This document shows positions 42,042 to 51,761 of a stretch of DNA of 64,000 nt, in pieces. Source of the stretch: Sphingobacterium yanglingense (GTDB lineage: Bacteria; Bacteroidota; Bacteroidia; Sphingobacteriales; Sphingobacteriaceae); NCBI RefSeq assembly GCF_004363245.1, contig NZ_SNYV01000018.1:1-64000 (forward strand). The letters are read 5' to 3'. The notes beneath the pieces were generated by a model. The model was not told the origin of the DNA. It was given only the letters and a program-made list of their open reading frames with translations, and did not search any database. The translations under genes and the position numbers were made by a program. Every line of letters begins with the position of its first letter. Positions within the stretch are counted from its first letter, which is position 1.

Positions 42042-42635
42042 CTAGAAAATGAAAAAAAATAAAAACAATAAGGAAAAGAGGAAGGAAGCGAGTTTGGCGC
42101 GTAAGTATTTTAGCGCGTTGTGGACTTGTTTTTTTGCAGTCTTTTCTGAAATATTTAACTTTTGACCTATCTCTTTGTAAGTGAGATGCTGCTCTCTATT
42201 GAGTTCAAATATTTCACGGGTGCGAGGGGCTAGATCTGATTTTCTTTCTTCGATCAGATTTAAAAGCTCCCGTTCGAGGATCTTCTCTTCGGTATAGCAG
42301 TGTCCCTGTTGAGGCAGGAGCTGAAAGGATTCTATGTACCGCTTGGACACCTCTTCACGACTGAGGTGATTCAAAATTTTGTTTCGAACGGATTGATAGA
42401 GGTAGGGAAGAGCTGAATCTGTGATCTGCCACTTTTCATGTATGGCCCATACCGCTAGAAATGTGTCTTGGATGATATCGTTGCAGACCTCTGTATCGGG
42501 AATCATACGGTATGCATGTCGGTAAAGCTTTTCTTTGTAACGATTGACCAGCTCGGTAAATGCACGGTGATCTCCCTTGTTGATTTTATTAACAAGTTCT
42601 TTATCAGCTGTGTATGATTTTTTTTGGCTTTTCAA
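42042..42635 (-). CDS. ECF RNA polymerase sigma factor without an ATG start
   Basis: This is a FecI-like sigma factor of about 197 aa. Region 2 is HRAFTELVNRYKEKLYRHAY...DIIQDTFLAVW; region 4 is LAPRTREIFELNREQHLTYK, then EIGQKLNISEKTAKKQVHNAL. The C-terminus is an unusual run of Leu, Phe and Ile (SFLFSLLFLFFFIF) that could dip into the membrane. No ATG exists in frame: TTG codons at 42635 and 42692 are the candidates, with a stop two codons before the latter. I prefer 42635 because it gives the usual family length. It is head to head with another sigma gene at 42963. Confidence 0.88.
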   Translation of the reverse strand: MKSQKKSYTADKELVNKINKGDHRAFTELVNRYKEKLYRHAYRMIPDTEVCNDIIQDTFLAVWAIHEKWQITDSALPYLYQSVRNKILNHLSREEVSKRYIESFQLLPQQGHCYTEEKILERELLNLIEERKSDLAPRTREIFELNREQHLTYKEIGQKLNISEKTAKKQVHNALKYLRAKLASFLFSLLFLFFFIF

Positions 42636-42882
42636 TTTGCTGGGGAAATGTACAAACGACGTAAAACTATTGTATTCTAAGTTAAATTCCAAATGCTAAA
42701 GGTTGCTTTGTAAAAAACCGGAAAGTGAAAAAAACGTCTAAAACCTAATCTAGAGGAGTGTAATACAGATTTTTATGCCAATTCATCTTTATGGTAGCTT
42801 ATTGGAAGCACCCCTAGTCTGCCGTGATTGGAGGCGTTTTGTTGTGTGAGGAAAGCAGTTCGTTCTTTTGTCGAAAATTTAT

Positions 42883-42890
42883 TTAAATTT
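42883..42890 (+). promoter_or_regulatory. Possible -7 element for the rightward sigma gene
   Basis: TAAATTTG fits TAnnTTTG and lies about 70 bases before the ATG at 42963. No TTG at the expected distance is present upstream, so support is partial. The 327-bp gap between 42635 and 42963 must hold promoters for both divergent sigma genes. Confidence 0.35.
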
Positions 42891-42962
42891 GCAACATTTA
42901 GTTTTCGCTAGCCACAGACTAAGTTCTCATGAAAATAAGGTTTTTAAATATTCCTGCTGATA

Positions 42963-43550
42963 ATGGATAAGGAGTTACTATGGTGGCAATCGTTTCGTAT
43001 GGGAGAAGAGGAAGCATTCAAACTCTTGTTCGAACGGTACAGCCCACTTTTATTTAACTATGGTTATCGATTTACGCGGGAAGAGAACGTTATAGAAGAC
43101 AGTATCCAGGAGTTTTTTATGAAGATCTGGAATAATAGAGCGAACCTGAATGATACAGTTTCTGTAAAGAATTATGTTTACAAGGCCTTTCGACGTACGC
43201 TATTAATACATATAGAACGGGCTAACCGAAAGCAAAACATTCCAAAAGAGCATCTATCATTCGAAATTGAATTGTCCCATGATACCAAGATCATGCGCAA
43301 AGAGCGACTGGAAGAAATAAAAGTTCAACTTCAAAAGGCCCTTGATAAAATGACCCCACGTCAGCGAGAAGTCATTCATTTACGCTATTTCGAAGAACTA
43401 TCTTATGAAGAGATAGCGGATATTATGGGACTTTCAGTAAAGGATCTCTATAAACTATTTTACCGTGCTATGGATAGTCTACGGAAAAATATTGCACCAT
43501 TTAGTCTATTGGTTGTCCTTGCGTTGCTTTTTGAAGCTAAATCCTCTTAA
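42963..43550 (+). CDS. ECF RNA polymerase sigma factor
   Basis: The 195-aa sigma factor shows region 2 (EAFKLLFERYSPLLFNYGY...DSIQEFFMKIW) and region 4 (MTPRQREVIHLRYFEELSYE, then EIADIMGLSVKDLYKLFYRAM). It ends in a short hydrophobic tail, APFSLLVVLALLFEA. It begins the rightward FecR-SusC-SusD-TlpA locus. A 177-bp gap separates it from FecR, so FecR may have its own promoter. Confidence 0.94.
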   Translation: MDKELLWWQSFRMGEEEAFKLLFERYSPLLFNYGYRFTREENVIEDSIQEFFMKIWNNRANLNDTVSVKNYVYKAFRRTLLIHIERANRKQNIPKEHLSFEIELSHDTKIMRKERLEEIKVQLQKALDKMTPRQREVIHLRYFEELSYEEIADIMGLSVKDLYKLFYRAMDSLRKNIAPFSLLVVLALLFEAKSS

Positions 43551-43727
43551 TATTTCTGTATCGTTCTTTTCAGGTCGCCTGTCGAAATAATCCTCATCCA
43601 AACACGGATCTTTTAAGGTCGTGTCCCTGCTTTAACACGCACTTAAACGGTATTTTACAAAAAAATAAAAATAATTTAATCTTACTGGGGTAAAATCTTA
43701 ATGTAGGATGTATATAGATAATAGATT

Positions 43728-44759
43728 ATGGTACAAGACCCTTCACGATACAAAGCTTTTAAAGCGGCTGATTTTTTAGCTGACGAATATTTTGCCACAA
43801 CGCGTTTAGCTAAAAACGTGGAAGATGTACGCTTTTGGGAGTCGCTGATTAGCTTATATCCGGAAGTAGCTGCTGAGATGGAGCTGGCTGACCAATGGAT
43901 AGGACTTCTAAGACAACAGCCCGTTTTCAAAAGCTCATTGAATAATGAGGCTCGTTGGCAGCGGATGAAGCAGGCATTGCCGAGTTATGAAAAGCAGCAA
44001 AATAGACGTCATATGATTCGTCGTTATAGCCGCTGGACGGCACGGGTTGCCGCAGTTCTTGTTTCGGTATTTATGCTCTATGAAGTGAGCCAAATGGGGA
44101 CTCAAGTAACAAATACGGCATACGGCGAACGTCGTAGCATGCACCTTCCGGACGAATCCATAGTACAGCTTAATAGTAACTCTAAATTGAAATATGTAAG
44201 GGACTGGAAATCTGATAAACCCCGCGAAGTGTGGTTGGACGGGGAGGCTATGTTTGAGGTTCAACATACAGCGATTAAAAACCGACTACGCGAAGATGAT
44301 TATTTCATTGTGCATGTGGGTGAGCTTTCATTAACCGTATTGGGTACCAAATTTAATGTGAAAGACCGCAGGGATCTTATCGAAGTAACGCTGATAGAAG
44401 GAAGTGTACAGATCGAAAATGGCTTCGGACTGAAACGTGTACTCCATCCTGGTGAAACTTTTGTTTACAACAGTAAGCAGGATACGGAACAGGTAATTAC
44501 TGAGAAGATAGACAAGGCTTTGTCGTGGACACGTGGAGAAATGCTTGTAGAGCACCAAAATCTATCCGATATCATTGAAGTATTGGAAGACAACTATGGT
44601 TATAGTGTGGAGCTCAAGGATTCTAGTTTATTGCAGAAACGATTGACAGGGGTGGTGCCGCTTACCAAAGTAAATGATATCCTATTTGTAATCAAGCATA
44701 CCATGGATCTCCGTATTGATGTAGACCGTAAGAAAATAACAATAAACAATAATAACTAA
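43728..44759 (+). CDS. FecR-family anti-sigma factor
   Basis: The 343-aa protein has an N-terminal sigma-binding part, one membrane helix (about residues 103-120, ARVAAVLVSVFMLYEV), the FecR core (LPDESIVQLNSNSKLKYVRDW...VWLDGEAMFEV, LTVLGTKFNVKD) and a DUF4974 domain (NYGYSVELKDSSLLQKRLTGVV). The SusC gene follows after 12 bases. Confidence 0.93.
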   Translation: MVQDPSRYKAFKAADFLADEYFATTRLAKNVEDVRFWESLISLYPEVAAEMELADQWIGLLRQQPVFKSSLNNEARWQRMKQALPSYEKQQNRRHMIRRYSRWTARVAAVLVSVFMLYEVSQMGTQVTNTAYGERRSMHLPDESIVQLNSNSKLKYVRDWKSDKPREVWLDGEAMFEVQHTAIKNRLREDDYFIVHVGELSLTVLGTKFNVKDRRDLIEVTLIEGSVQIENGFGLKRVLHPGETFVYNSKQDTEQVITEKIDKALSWTRGEMLVEHQNLSDIIEVLEDNYGYSVELKDSSLLQKRLTGVVPLTKVNDILFVIKHTMDLRIDVDRKKITINNNN

Positions 44760-44771
44760 CTTTTTAACTTT

Positions 44772-47700
44772 ATGAAACCAAATTTATTCATTCTTTTTGC
44801 CTGCCTGCTGGCCGCAGTAAATGGGTATGCACAAAAGAAAGTGAGCCTGCAACAGGCGTTGGGAGAAGTAACTCGGGTCTATGGAACCAAATTTTCATAT
44901 GAAGAGGGACTGCTGGGTACCACGCAGGTTCAGAGCGATCTGCTGCCAAAAAATAAAACTAAACCCGTAGAGTCTGTATTAAAAGATATACTATATACCA
45001 ATGGATTCCTATTTCTCTACGTACAGAATAATTACTATACGATTATCTGTGACAACCAACCTGTAAAAAGTGAGAAAGATAATCAGCGTTATTGGAAAAT
45101 AATAACCGGAACGGTAAAGGACAGTAAAGGCAATCCGTTGGTCGGTGTGACCGTTATGCCTGATACCTATGCTGCGCGAACGGGGGTCACTACCAGTAGT
45201 GACGGACGTTTTACGTTACGATTAGAACAACCCACCGAAGCAGTGATCTTCTCGTTTGTAGGGATGGAGCCTCAAAAACGCTTGATAGGATCCGCCAACC
45301 AAATCAATGTGTTGATGGGAGAAGCCTTGAACCAACTCGATGAAGTAGAGGTGGTCTCGACAGGATATCAGAAAATATCGAAGGAAAGGGCTACAGGTGC
45401 ATTCGGACAGATTACGAGCAAAGAGTTGAAAGAGGTGCCTGCGGTTAATTTACTGGAACGTATAGAGGGCACTATACCTGGCGTTCAGGTAGACTTAAGG
45501 ACCAATGAGTTGACAGTGAGGGGAATAAATAGCTTTAATACCGACGGTAATTCACGTCGCCCTTTAATTGTGGTAGATGGTTTTCCTGCTATTGAACAAA
45601 ATTTGGTAGAGAATACAACACAATTTGCTAATAACTCCATCTTAAATAAATTTAATCCGGCCGATATTGAAAGCATTACGGTGCTTAAGGATGCTGCTGC
45701 GTCCTCCATATGGGGGGCTCAAGCTGCCAATGGAGTTATTGTCATCGAAACAAAGAAAGGACGTGTTAGCGACCCTACGATATCGTTTAGTACCAATTTA
45801 AGTATCTCTGCTCCTGCAGATTTAAGTAATATTAATCGTATGTCAAGCCGAGATTACGTGGAACTGGAAAAGGAACTTTTTAGTTTAGGGTTTGTCCCAG
45901 ACCCAGATAATTGGTACTATGACCCAGTCTGGACACCTTTTAACCCCAATATGCCTGCTAGTGAAGCTGTACAATGGATGTTTAAAGCTAAAAGGAACGA
46001 GATCACGCAAAATGAACTTGATGTACAACTAGAAAGGTTATCCAACGTGAATAATTTTTCTCAGATACGTAAAAACCTTTTGCAAAATGCCGTCAGTCAA
46101 CAGTATAATCTCTCCCTTTCAGGAGGGAATGCCCGTACAACCTATATGGTGTCCGGTAATTATTCCGACGATGTGCCTGTGTTTAAGTCTAATAGAGGGC
46201 AGACTTTTTTTGTGAATTCAAACCTGACAACGAATTTTTTGAATCAACGCCTAAAATTGACAACCGGTATAAATTATAACTATGCAAAAAGTAGTTCAAA
46301 TCAGGTCGCGGCAAATGCACTCGGTAATAACCCAGAAGCATTACGACCTTATGAGCTTCTAAAAGATGACAATGGGAACCTCGTGCGAAAATCACTTAAA
46401 TTCACTGATCCTGTATTGGCTGATTTTTATAGTCGAGGTTTGTACGATTGGACATATAATCCCATTGAAGAATTAAACTATAACAACTATACGATGGGGG
46501 ATAACAGGTTTCGTATAAATGCGCAACTGGATGGAAAGATCAATAGCTGGGCAGGACTGAGTCTATCCGGGATGTTACAGCGCACCCTAGCGGAGACTAC
46601 ACAACTGGATGAACTCAAAAGTTACAGTATGCGTGATTTTCTGAACTATGCAACGACCGTCGATTTTGAAAATAATTCCTTTACCAGAAATCTACCGCAG
46701 GGTGGTCGTATGCTACTGAGGAATGAAAATTCAACGATGTATAATGTACGTCTGCAGGGAAACATAGATAAATCCTGGTGGCAGGATAAGGTCAATCTGA
46801 ACATGATAGTCGGAGGAGAGATTAGCTCACAGACCGGAATTAACTATGCCCAAACACGATATGGATTTAATGAAGATACTTATTCTTCAGTTAATTACGA
46901 TCAAAATGGTAGTTATATGGGTATACAGGGATGGGAACAAAGTTTAGGCGTCAGTGATGGTTCTATTGGAAGACCTAATATCAGAAAATTATCCTATTAC
47001 TCCAATGCTGCGTTATCGTTCCTAAATGGAAAATATATCGTCTCGGGAAGTGCAAGGTTTGATGACATGACGCTAATAGGAATATCCAGAGAAAAGAGAG
47101 CTAAACCGATCTGGTCAAGTGGAGTGAAGTGGAATATTAAATCGGAGCGTTTTTTAAGCGAGCAAAATTGGCTTAATGCGCTTAATTTGCGCGTGACTTA
47201 TGGCGTGGGAGGTACTTTGCCTAGCGGTGGATCAAATGTCACCGTAATTGATCTCCAGGGCCCAGATGGTCAGACCGGTGAAATACCGGCCGTGATCAGT
47301 GCGCCTCGTAATCCAGAGGTAGGCTGGGAGAGAGTGTACACCCAAAATTATGGATTAGATTTTACGATACTGGACAATAGATTGTCTGTCAATTTTGATC
47401 TATATAAAAAGCACACAAAGGATATCCTGTATAATTTCCCGTTCAATTCGACGTATGGATGGTCTTCAGTGCAGTTCAATGGTGGTACCATGGAATCAAA
47501 TGGTATTGATCTAGGGGTGTCTGGGCGTATCGTACAAAACAATAATTTTAGGTGGCAATCCATCTTTAATTTTTCTTACAACACAAATAAAGTGACAGAT
47601 AGTCGGTTTCAGATCACAGATATAAGTCAATATATATACGGATCACTTCTTGGAGGAATGCCTGTTGATTACTTATACGCTTATAAGTGGGCTGGATTGG

Positions 47701-48320
47701 ACGAGACGGGACAGTCTCAAATAGCGAAGGCGAATGGTGAGATTGTTAAAAGTACACAAGGTGGCCGGAATATCTTTGCGCGAGAGGATCTAGTCTATAT
47801 GGGCCGTACCACAGCTCCTTACTTTGGTGGTTTTATGAATAATTTCACCTACAAAGGGGTGAACTTGGGTGTACGTATATCGTATGAAATGGGACACGTG
47901 AGGCGTTTACAGTCTTTTAATAACTACCCACAATACCAAGGCGTACAGTATGGCATACTTGGCACAAATGAGTTGATGGTACAACGATGGCGTAACCCGG
48001 GAGACGAAGCAAATACGGATGTACCTGGACTTAAAAACATAAATACCAACAGCTTTAACAGATTTCGCGACTCGGAGAATATGACCATTGACGCCAGTCA
48101 TATACGCTTACAACAGATTTCGCTAGGCTATAGCTTCCCATCCAGTTTTACAGCAAAGACACCGTTCAAGTCATTGGGTGTAAATGCCGCTGTTAGAAAC
48201 CTTGGAATTTTGTGGAAAGCGAACAAAATGGGAGTAGACCCCTTGTATGTACGTAACAATAGCTACAACAATCTGGCGCCAACGAAAAATTATTTCTTAA
48301 CTATTGATGCTTCATTTTAA
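44772..48320 (+). CDS. SusC-family TonB-dependent transporter with STN-like domain
   Basis: The 1182-aa transporter has a signal peptide ending at GYAQ and an STN-like region (about 25-95). Then come a regulatory-like beta domain (GTVKDSKGNPLVGVTVMPDT), the junction STGYQKISKERATGAFGQ, a plug (TVRGINSFNTDGNSRRPLIV, VLKDAAASSIWGAQAANG) and a beta barrel. The plug's SIWG in place of the common SIYG also occurs in the transporter at 6659. SusD follows after 11 bases. Confidence 0.95.
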   Translation: MKPNLFILFACLLAAVNGYAQKKVSLQQALGEVTRVYGTKFSYEEGLLGTTQVQSDLLPKNKTKPVESVLKDILYTNGFLFLYVQNNYYTIICDNQPVKSEKDNQRYWKIITGTVKDSKGNPLVGVTVMPDTYAARTGVTTSSDGRFTLRLEQPTEAVIFSFVGMEPQKRLIGSANQINVLMGEALNQLDEVEVVSTGYQKISKERATGAFGQITSKELKEVPAVNLLERIEGTIPGVQVDLRTNELTVRGINSFNTDGNSRRPLIVVDGFPAIEQNLVENTTQFANNSILNKFNPADIESITVLKDAAASSIWGAQAANGVIVIETKKGRVSDPTISFSTNLSISAPADLSNINRMSSRDYVELEKELFSLGFVPDPDNWYYDPVWTPFNPNMPASEAVQWMFKAKRNEITQNELDVQLERLSNVNNFSQIRKNLLQNAVSQQYNLSLSGGNARTTYMVSGNYSDDVPVFKSNRGQTFFVNSNLTTNFLNQRLKLTTGINYNYAKSSSNQVAANALGNNPEALRPYELLKDDNGNLVRKSLKFTDPVLADFYSRGLYDWTYNPIEELNYNNYTMGDNRFRINAQLDGKINSWAGLSLSGMLQRTLAETTQLDELKSYSMRDFLNYATTVDFENNSFTRNLPQGGRMLLRNENSTMYNVRLQGNIDKSWWQDKVNLNMIVGGEISSQTGINYAQTRYGFNEDTYSSVNYDQNGSYMGIQGWEQSLGVSDGSIGRPNIRKLSYYSNAALSFLNGKYIVSGSARFDDMTLIGISREKRAKPIWSSGVKWNIKSERFLSEQNWLNALNLRVTYGVGGTLPSGGSNVTVIDLQGPDGQTGEIPAVISAPRNPEVGWERVYTQNYGLDFTILDNRLSVNFDLYKKHTKDILYNFPFNSTYGWSSVQFNGGTMESNGIDLGVSGRIVQNNNFRWQSIFNFSYNTNKVTDSRFQITDISQYIYGSLLGGMPVDYLYAYKWAGLDETGQSQIAKANGEIVKSTQGGRNIFAREDLVYMGRTTAPYFGGFMNNFTYKGVNLGVRISYEMGHVRRLQSFNNYPQYQGVQYGILGTNELMVQRWRNPGDEANTDVPGLKNINTNSFNRFRDSENMTIDASHIRLQQISLGYSFPSSFTAKTPFKSLGVNAAVRNLGILWKANKMGVDPLYVRNNSYNNLAPTKNYFLTIDASF

Positions 48321-48331
48321 CTCGTAACACT

Positions 48332-49702
48332 ATGAAACTTAAATATATCTTATTTTTTTCGGTTGGTGCGCTTGCGCTTTCACAGTTGGCCTGCCGTAAA
48401 TACGTAGAAGTAGAGCAGTTCAATCGTCGTGAATTGAAATACACTTCCGATTTCGAATACCTCTTAAATAACAATACGTTATTTAGTAGTGCATATGCCC
48501 TTCCCGTATTGACCAGTGATGATATTGTTTTTACAAACGAAGACTATCAAGCGCAACAAACGGATGATGTGGCTTGGCCTTATACTTGGGCTGATCAGTA
48601 TATTGCGGATGGTTTGGAAGATCCTTCTTGGTCGGATTCCTACCAACAGATCTATGTGGCTAATGAAGTAATCGCTGGAGTAATGGGAAGCAGTGATGGT
48701 ACAGAACAAAAGAAAAAAGCACTGCTTGCGGAGGCTAAGGTGCAACGTGCCTACAATTATTTTGTATTGGTGAATCAGTACGGAGCGATATACAATCCAC
48801 AGACGGCAGAAACAGCTGTCGGAGTTCCATTACTGATACAACCTGATCTGTACGCCTCACTCCAAAGAGCTTCTCTGGAGAAGGTATACACACAGATACG
48901 GAAAGATCTTAACGAAGCTTTGCCGGACATTCCTGCAACAGTAGTGAATAAACGACACCCCAATAAAGACGCCGTTCATGCCTTACTGGCTGTTGTGTAT
49001 CTGCATATGCGCAATTTTGACCAAGCTCTTGATGCTGCAGAACAAGCTTTGAAAGGAAATAGTAACCTGTTGGATCTACAACTTTACGCCTCGTCGGCAA
49101 CTGGATATCCGCGGTCTTTTGAGCAACCTGAAACTTATTTTTCAAAGTTGGTTAAGCGACAGTATCGCGAGCAGCTAAACCCTGAACTACTAAGTCTTTT
49201 CGATGCAAAAGACCTCCGGTTTGTGGTGTATACACAAAATGCAACCAGCAGTCAGATGCCTACCGGTGCGCGTATATCTAGAAAAAGTGAAGTGATGATA
49301 CTGGGTAGCTCAGGCCCTGAAACAGGTCCGTCTGTTCCAGAGATGATGCTGATAAAAGCAGAAGTGCTAGCTAGAAATGGTAATACGGAAGCAGCTATGG
49401 AAACCATTAACCATCTTCGTAAGAAGCGTTTCACAGAGGCCGACTATGTAGAGCTAACAGCTGCGGATGCGACCGATGCACTAAAAATTGTCATAGAAGA
49501 AAGACGTCGTGAGCTTTTTGCAACCGGCAAAAGATGGTTTGATATGCGTCGTTTGAATCTGGATGTTGACTTTGCGAAAGCGTATAACCGTACTTTCAAA
49601 GGTGTTTCGCATGTATTGCCTGTCAATAGCAATAAATACATTTATCCGGTAGCTAATAAGTATTTAGAAATGAACCCCGAAATAGGTCAGAGCCCAAGGT
49701 AA
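48332..49702 (+). CDS. SusD/RagB-family lipoprotein
   Basis: The 456-aa lipoprotein has Cys21 in LSQLAC, helical repeats (AEAKVQRAYNYFVLVNQYGA), MMLIKAEVLARNGNTEAAMETIN and a conserved C-terminal part (RRELFATGKRWFDMRRLN...YPVANKYLEMNP). The stop codon lies in a small hairpin (CCCAAG...CTTGGG), which may attenuate read-through to the following TlpA gene 27 bases on. Confidence 0.94.
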   Translation: MKLKYILFFSVGALALSQLACRKYVEVEQFNRRELKYTSDFEYLLNNNTLFSSAYALPVLTSDDIVFTNEDYQAQQTDDVAWPYTWADQYIADGLEDPSWSDSYQQIYVANEVIAGVMGSSDGTEQKKKALLAEAKVQRAYNYFVLVNQYGAIYNPQTAETAVGVPLLIQPDLYASLQRASLEKVYTQIRKDLNEALPDIPATVVNKRHPNKDAVHALLAVVYLHMRNFDQALDAAEQALKGNSNLLDLQLYASSATGYPRSFEQPETYFSKLVKRQYREQLNPELLSLFDAKDLRFVVYTQNATSSQMPTGARISRKSEVMILGSSGPETGPSVPEMMLIKAEVLARNGNTEAAMETINHLRKKRFTEADYVELTAADATDALKIVIEERRRELFATGKRWFDMRRLNLDVDFAKAYNRTFKGVSHVLPVNSNKYIYPVANKYLEMNPEIGQSPR

Positions 49703-49729
49703 TACTTGGGGTCTTTACATAATTTATAG

Positions 49730-51736
49730 ATGATGAAAAAAATAGTTTTAGCCGTACTCGTACTCTGGGGCACGCTGTTGCATGCTCAGGTGCAACCTTA
49801 TCAAAGTGCAGTTTTTCCAAACCAACCGGTCAAAGTGGGCCAGCAAACGCGTGTGCTTTACAACAGTAAAGGTGGTGATCTGGAATTTAGTGATGAAGTA
49901 AAAGTCGCCCTATATACCTTCCAAAAGGGGTTTTGGAAAATGGAGAGTTTTGATATGAAAGCTGTCGGCGACAAACAATGGGAGCTGTCTTATCCGGTGA
50001 AAGATTCCACATTTTTTATTGCCGCGCGATTTTTTCAGGGAGATCTTCATGAGCCTGATATGGCAGACAATAACGCTAATAAAGGCTACGGAACACCCGT
50101 GGCAGATACCAAAGGTCAACCGCAGAAAGGGGCTTACTTGGCAGAAGCATCATTCCTGATACCTACATTAGCTAAAGGGGCGCTCCTTAATTATTATGAA
50201 GGAGAGCCTATACCGCAAAAGGAGTACCTAGCACAGCTCATCAAAAAGGAGGAAAAGCTTTCAGGAGCCGCTATCAACAACAATTTTGCGACGTACCTCG
50301 GTGCACAACGTGTACTGCTTGATGATACCCAGTTTGCCACTGCAGCTACGAAGGTCGTCGATCAGTTAGTAAAGGATAAGGCTTTTAAAGAAGAACAGCT
50401 TGGAAGTTTACAGCTTTTCCTGAAGCATCAGGTGAAACAGGATGCACTGGCTGAATGTGTTGGCCAATATATCACAGCGCAATATCCTAATAGCTCAACA
50501 GCCCGTTTTGTGGCTTACAGCAATATCCGTACATCGGGTTCTTTACAGGAAGTGATTCCTTCGTATGAAGATTTTTTACAGCGTTATCCGATATCGGAAT
50601 GGCGTAAGAAGCCAGACAGTAAAGGCTTTATCTACTATGCGGTATACCGCGGAATAGGCTCTAGCTATTTTGATGATAAGCAGTTTGATAAGTTTCAAGC
50701 GTTATTTAAAGATCTTGATTTCCGCACTGCCAACGAATTACTGCGTTGGAATGTCATGCGCGCCTATATGTTTAAGATGGTGTCCAAAGATTCTTTGTAT
50801 GAAGTAGCCGAACCTTTAATTCAGGATCTGTTGACAAAAAAACAGGACAATTCGTATAAATCGGATTTTATGTCTACGGAGGCAGCTGATTCTAACATGT
50901 GGAAACAAGTAGATGAACGTTTATTTACACATATATCTCTGCTAAACGATCTAGGCCGTTACGAACAGGCCCGTAAATACTTCTTTGAACTCTCAGAGGA
51001 AGGAAAATATGCGAATGCCGAACTGAATGAAATTAACTTGAATGTATTGGAGAAACTAGGTGCAAATAATGAGGTAGTTCCGTTCTTGGAAATGTGTGCC
51101 CGTGCAAATGCGGTCACCCCGCAAATGTTTGATACGCTCAAAGCGAGTTTCAGAAAAGGTCATGGTGGCAGCTATGCCGGCTATGAAGCGTATCTGGCTA
51201 GCTTGAAATCATCGGAAGAAAAGGCCGAGTTGGAAGCATATGTTAATGAACACCTGAATTTCAACTATCAGATGCCGGTATTCTCGTTGGAAAATGCAGA
51301 TGGTGGTCACATCACATCGCATGACCTAAAAGATAAAATCGTGGTGATGGACTTTTGGGCAACCTGGTGCCGTCCATGTATCATGGCATTTCCAGGTATG
51401 CAGCTCTTAGTCGACAAGTATGCCAACGACAAGCAGGTGGATATCTATATGGTGGGGACGATGCAGACAGGCGATTACCGGGCAAAGTCGGTCAATTTCG
51501 CACGTGGCGAAGGCTACCGTTTTACGCTCTTGCACGATGCGGAAAATGCGAAAAATGGCGCGCAGGATGTGTTGTTTAAATCTTTGGTTGGTCCTGTATT
51601 CAGTGACTCTTCTATCCCGCGCAAGATTGTCATCAAGAATGGGGTGATCAGGTATTCATCTGGAGGCTACTCCGGAAGCCCAAGCAAACTGATGGATGAG
51701 CTTTCGTTAGTGATCGAGAAATTAAGAAGTGAATAA
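49730..51736 (+). CDS. Large TlpA-family thioredoxin with N-terminal helical region
   Basis: The 668-aa exported protein has a signal peptide ending at LLHAQ, a beta-rich N-terminal part (about 20-150), a long helical repeat region (about 150-510) and a C-terminal TlpA domain with WCRPC (Cys547, Cys550) and cis-Pro at SSIPRKIVIK. It is the enlarged counterpart of the 489-aa protein at 34390. Its place after SusD suggests thiol chemistry on the imported substrate or on surface partners. Confidence 0.9.
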   Translation: MMKKIVLAVLVLWGTLLHAQVQPYQSAVFPNQPVKVGQQTRVLYNSKGGDLEFSDEVKVALYTFQKGFWKMESFDMKAVGDKQWELSYPVKDSTFFIAARFFQGDLHEPDMADNNANKGYGTPVADTKGQPQKGAYLAEASFLIPTLAKGALLNYYEGEPIPQKEYLAQLIKKEEKLSGAAINNNFATYLGAQRVLLDDTQFATAATKVVDQLVKDKAFKEEQLGSLQLFLKHQVKQDALAECVGQYITAQYPNSSTARFVAYSNIRTSGSLQEVIPSYEDFLQRYPISEWRKKPDSKGFIYYAVYRGIGSSYFDDKQFDKFQALFKDLDFRTANELLRWNVMRAYMFKMVSKDSLYEVAEPLIQDLLTKKQDNSYKSDFMSTEAADSNMWKQVDERLFTHISLLNDLGRYEQARKYFFELSEEGKYANAELNEINLNVLEKLGANNEVVPFLEMCARANAVTPQMFDTLKASFRKGHGGSYAGYEAYLASLKSSEEKAELEAYVNEHLNFNYQMPVFSLENADGGHITSHDLKDKIVVMDFWATWCRPCIMAFPGMQLLVDKYANDKQVDIYMVGTMQTGDYRAKSVNFARGEGYRFTLLHDAENAKNGAQDVLFKSLVGPVFSDSSIPRKIVIKNGVIRYSSGGYSGSPSKLMDELSLVIEKLRSE

Positions 51737-51761
51737 GCGTACGTATTAAGGTATTAGAAAC

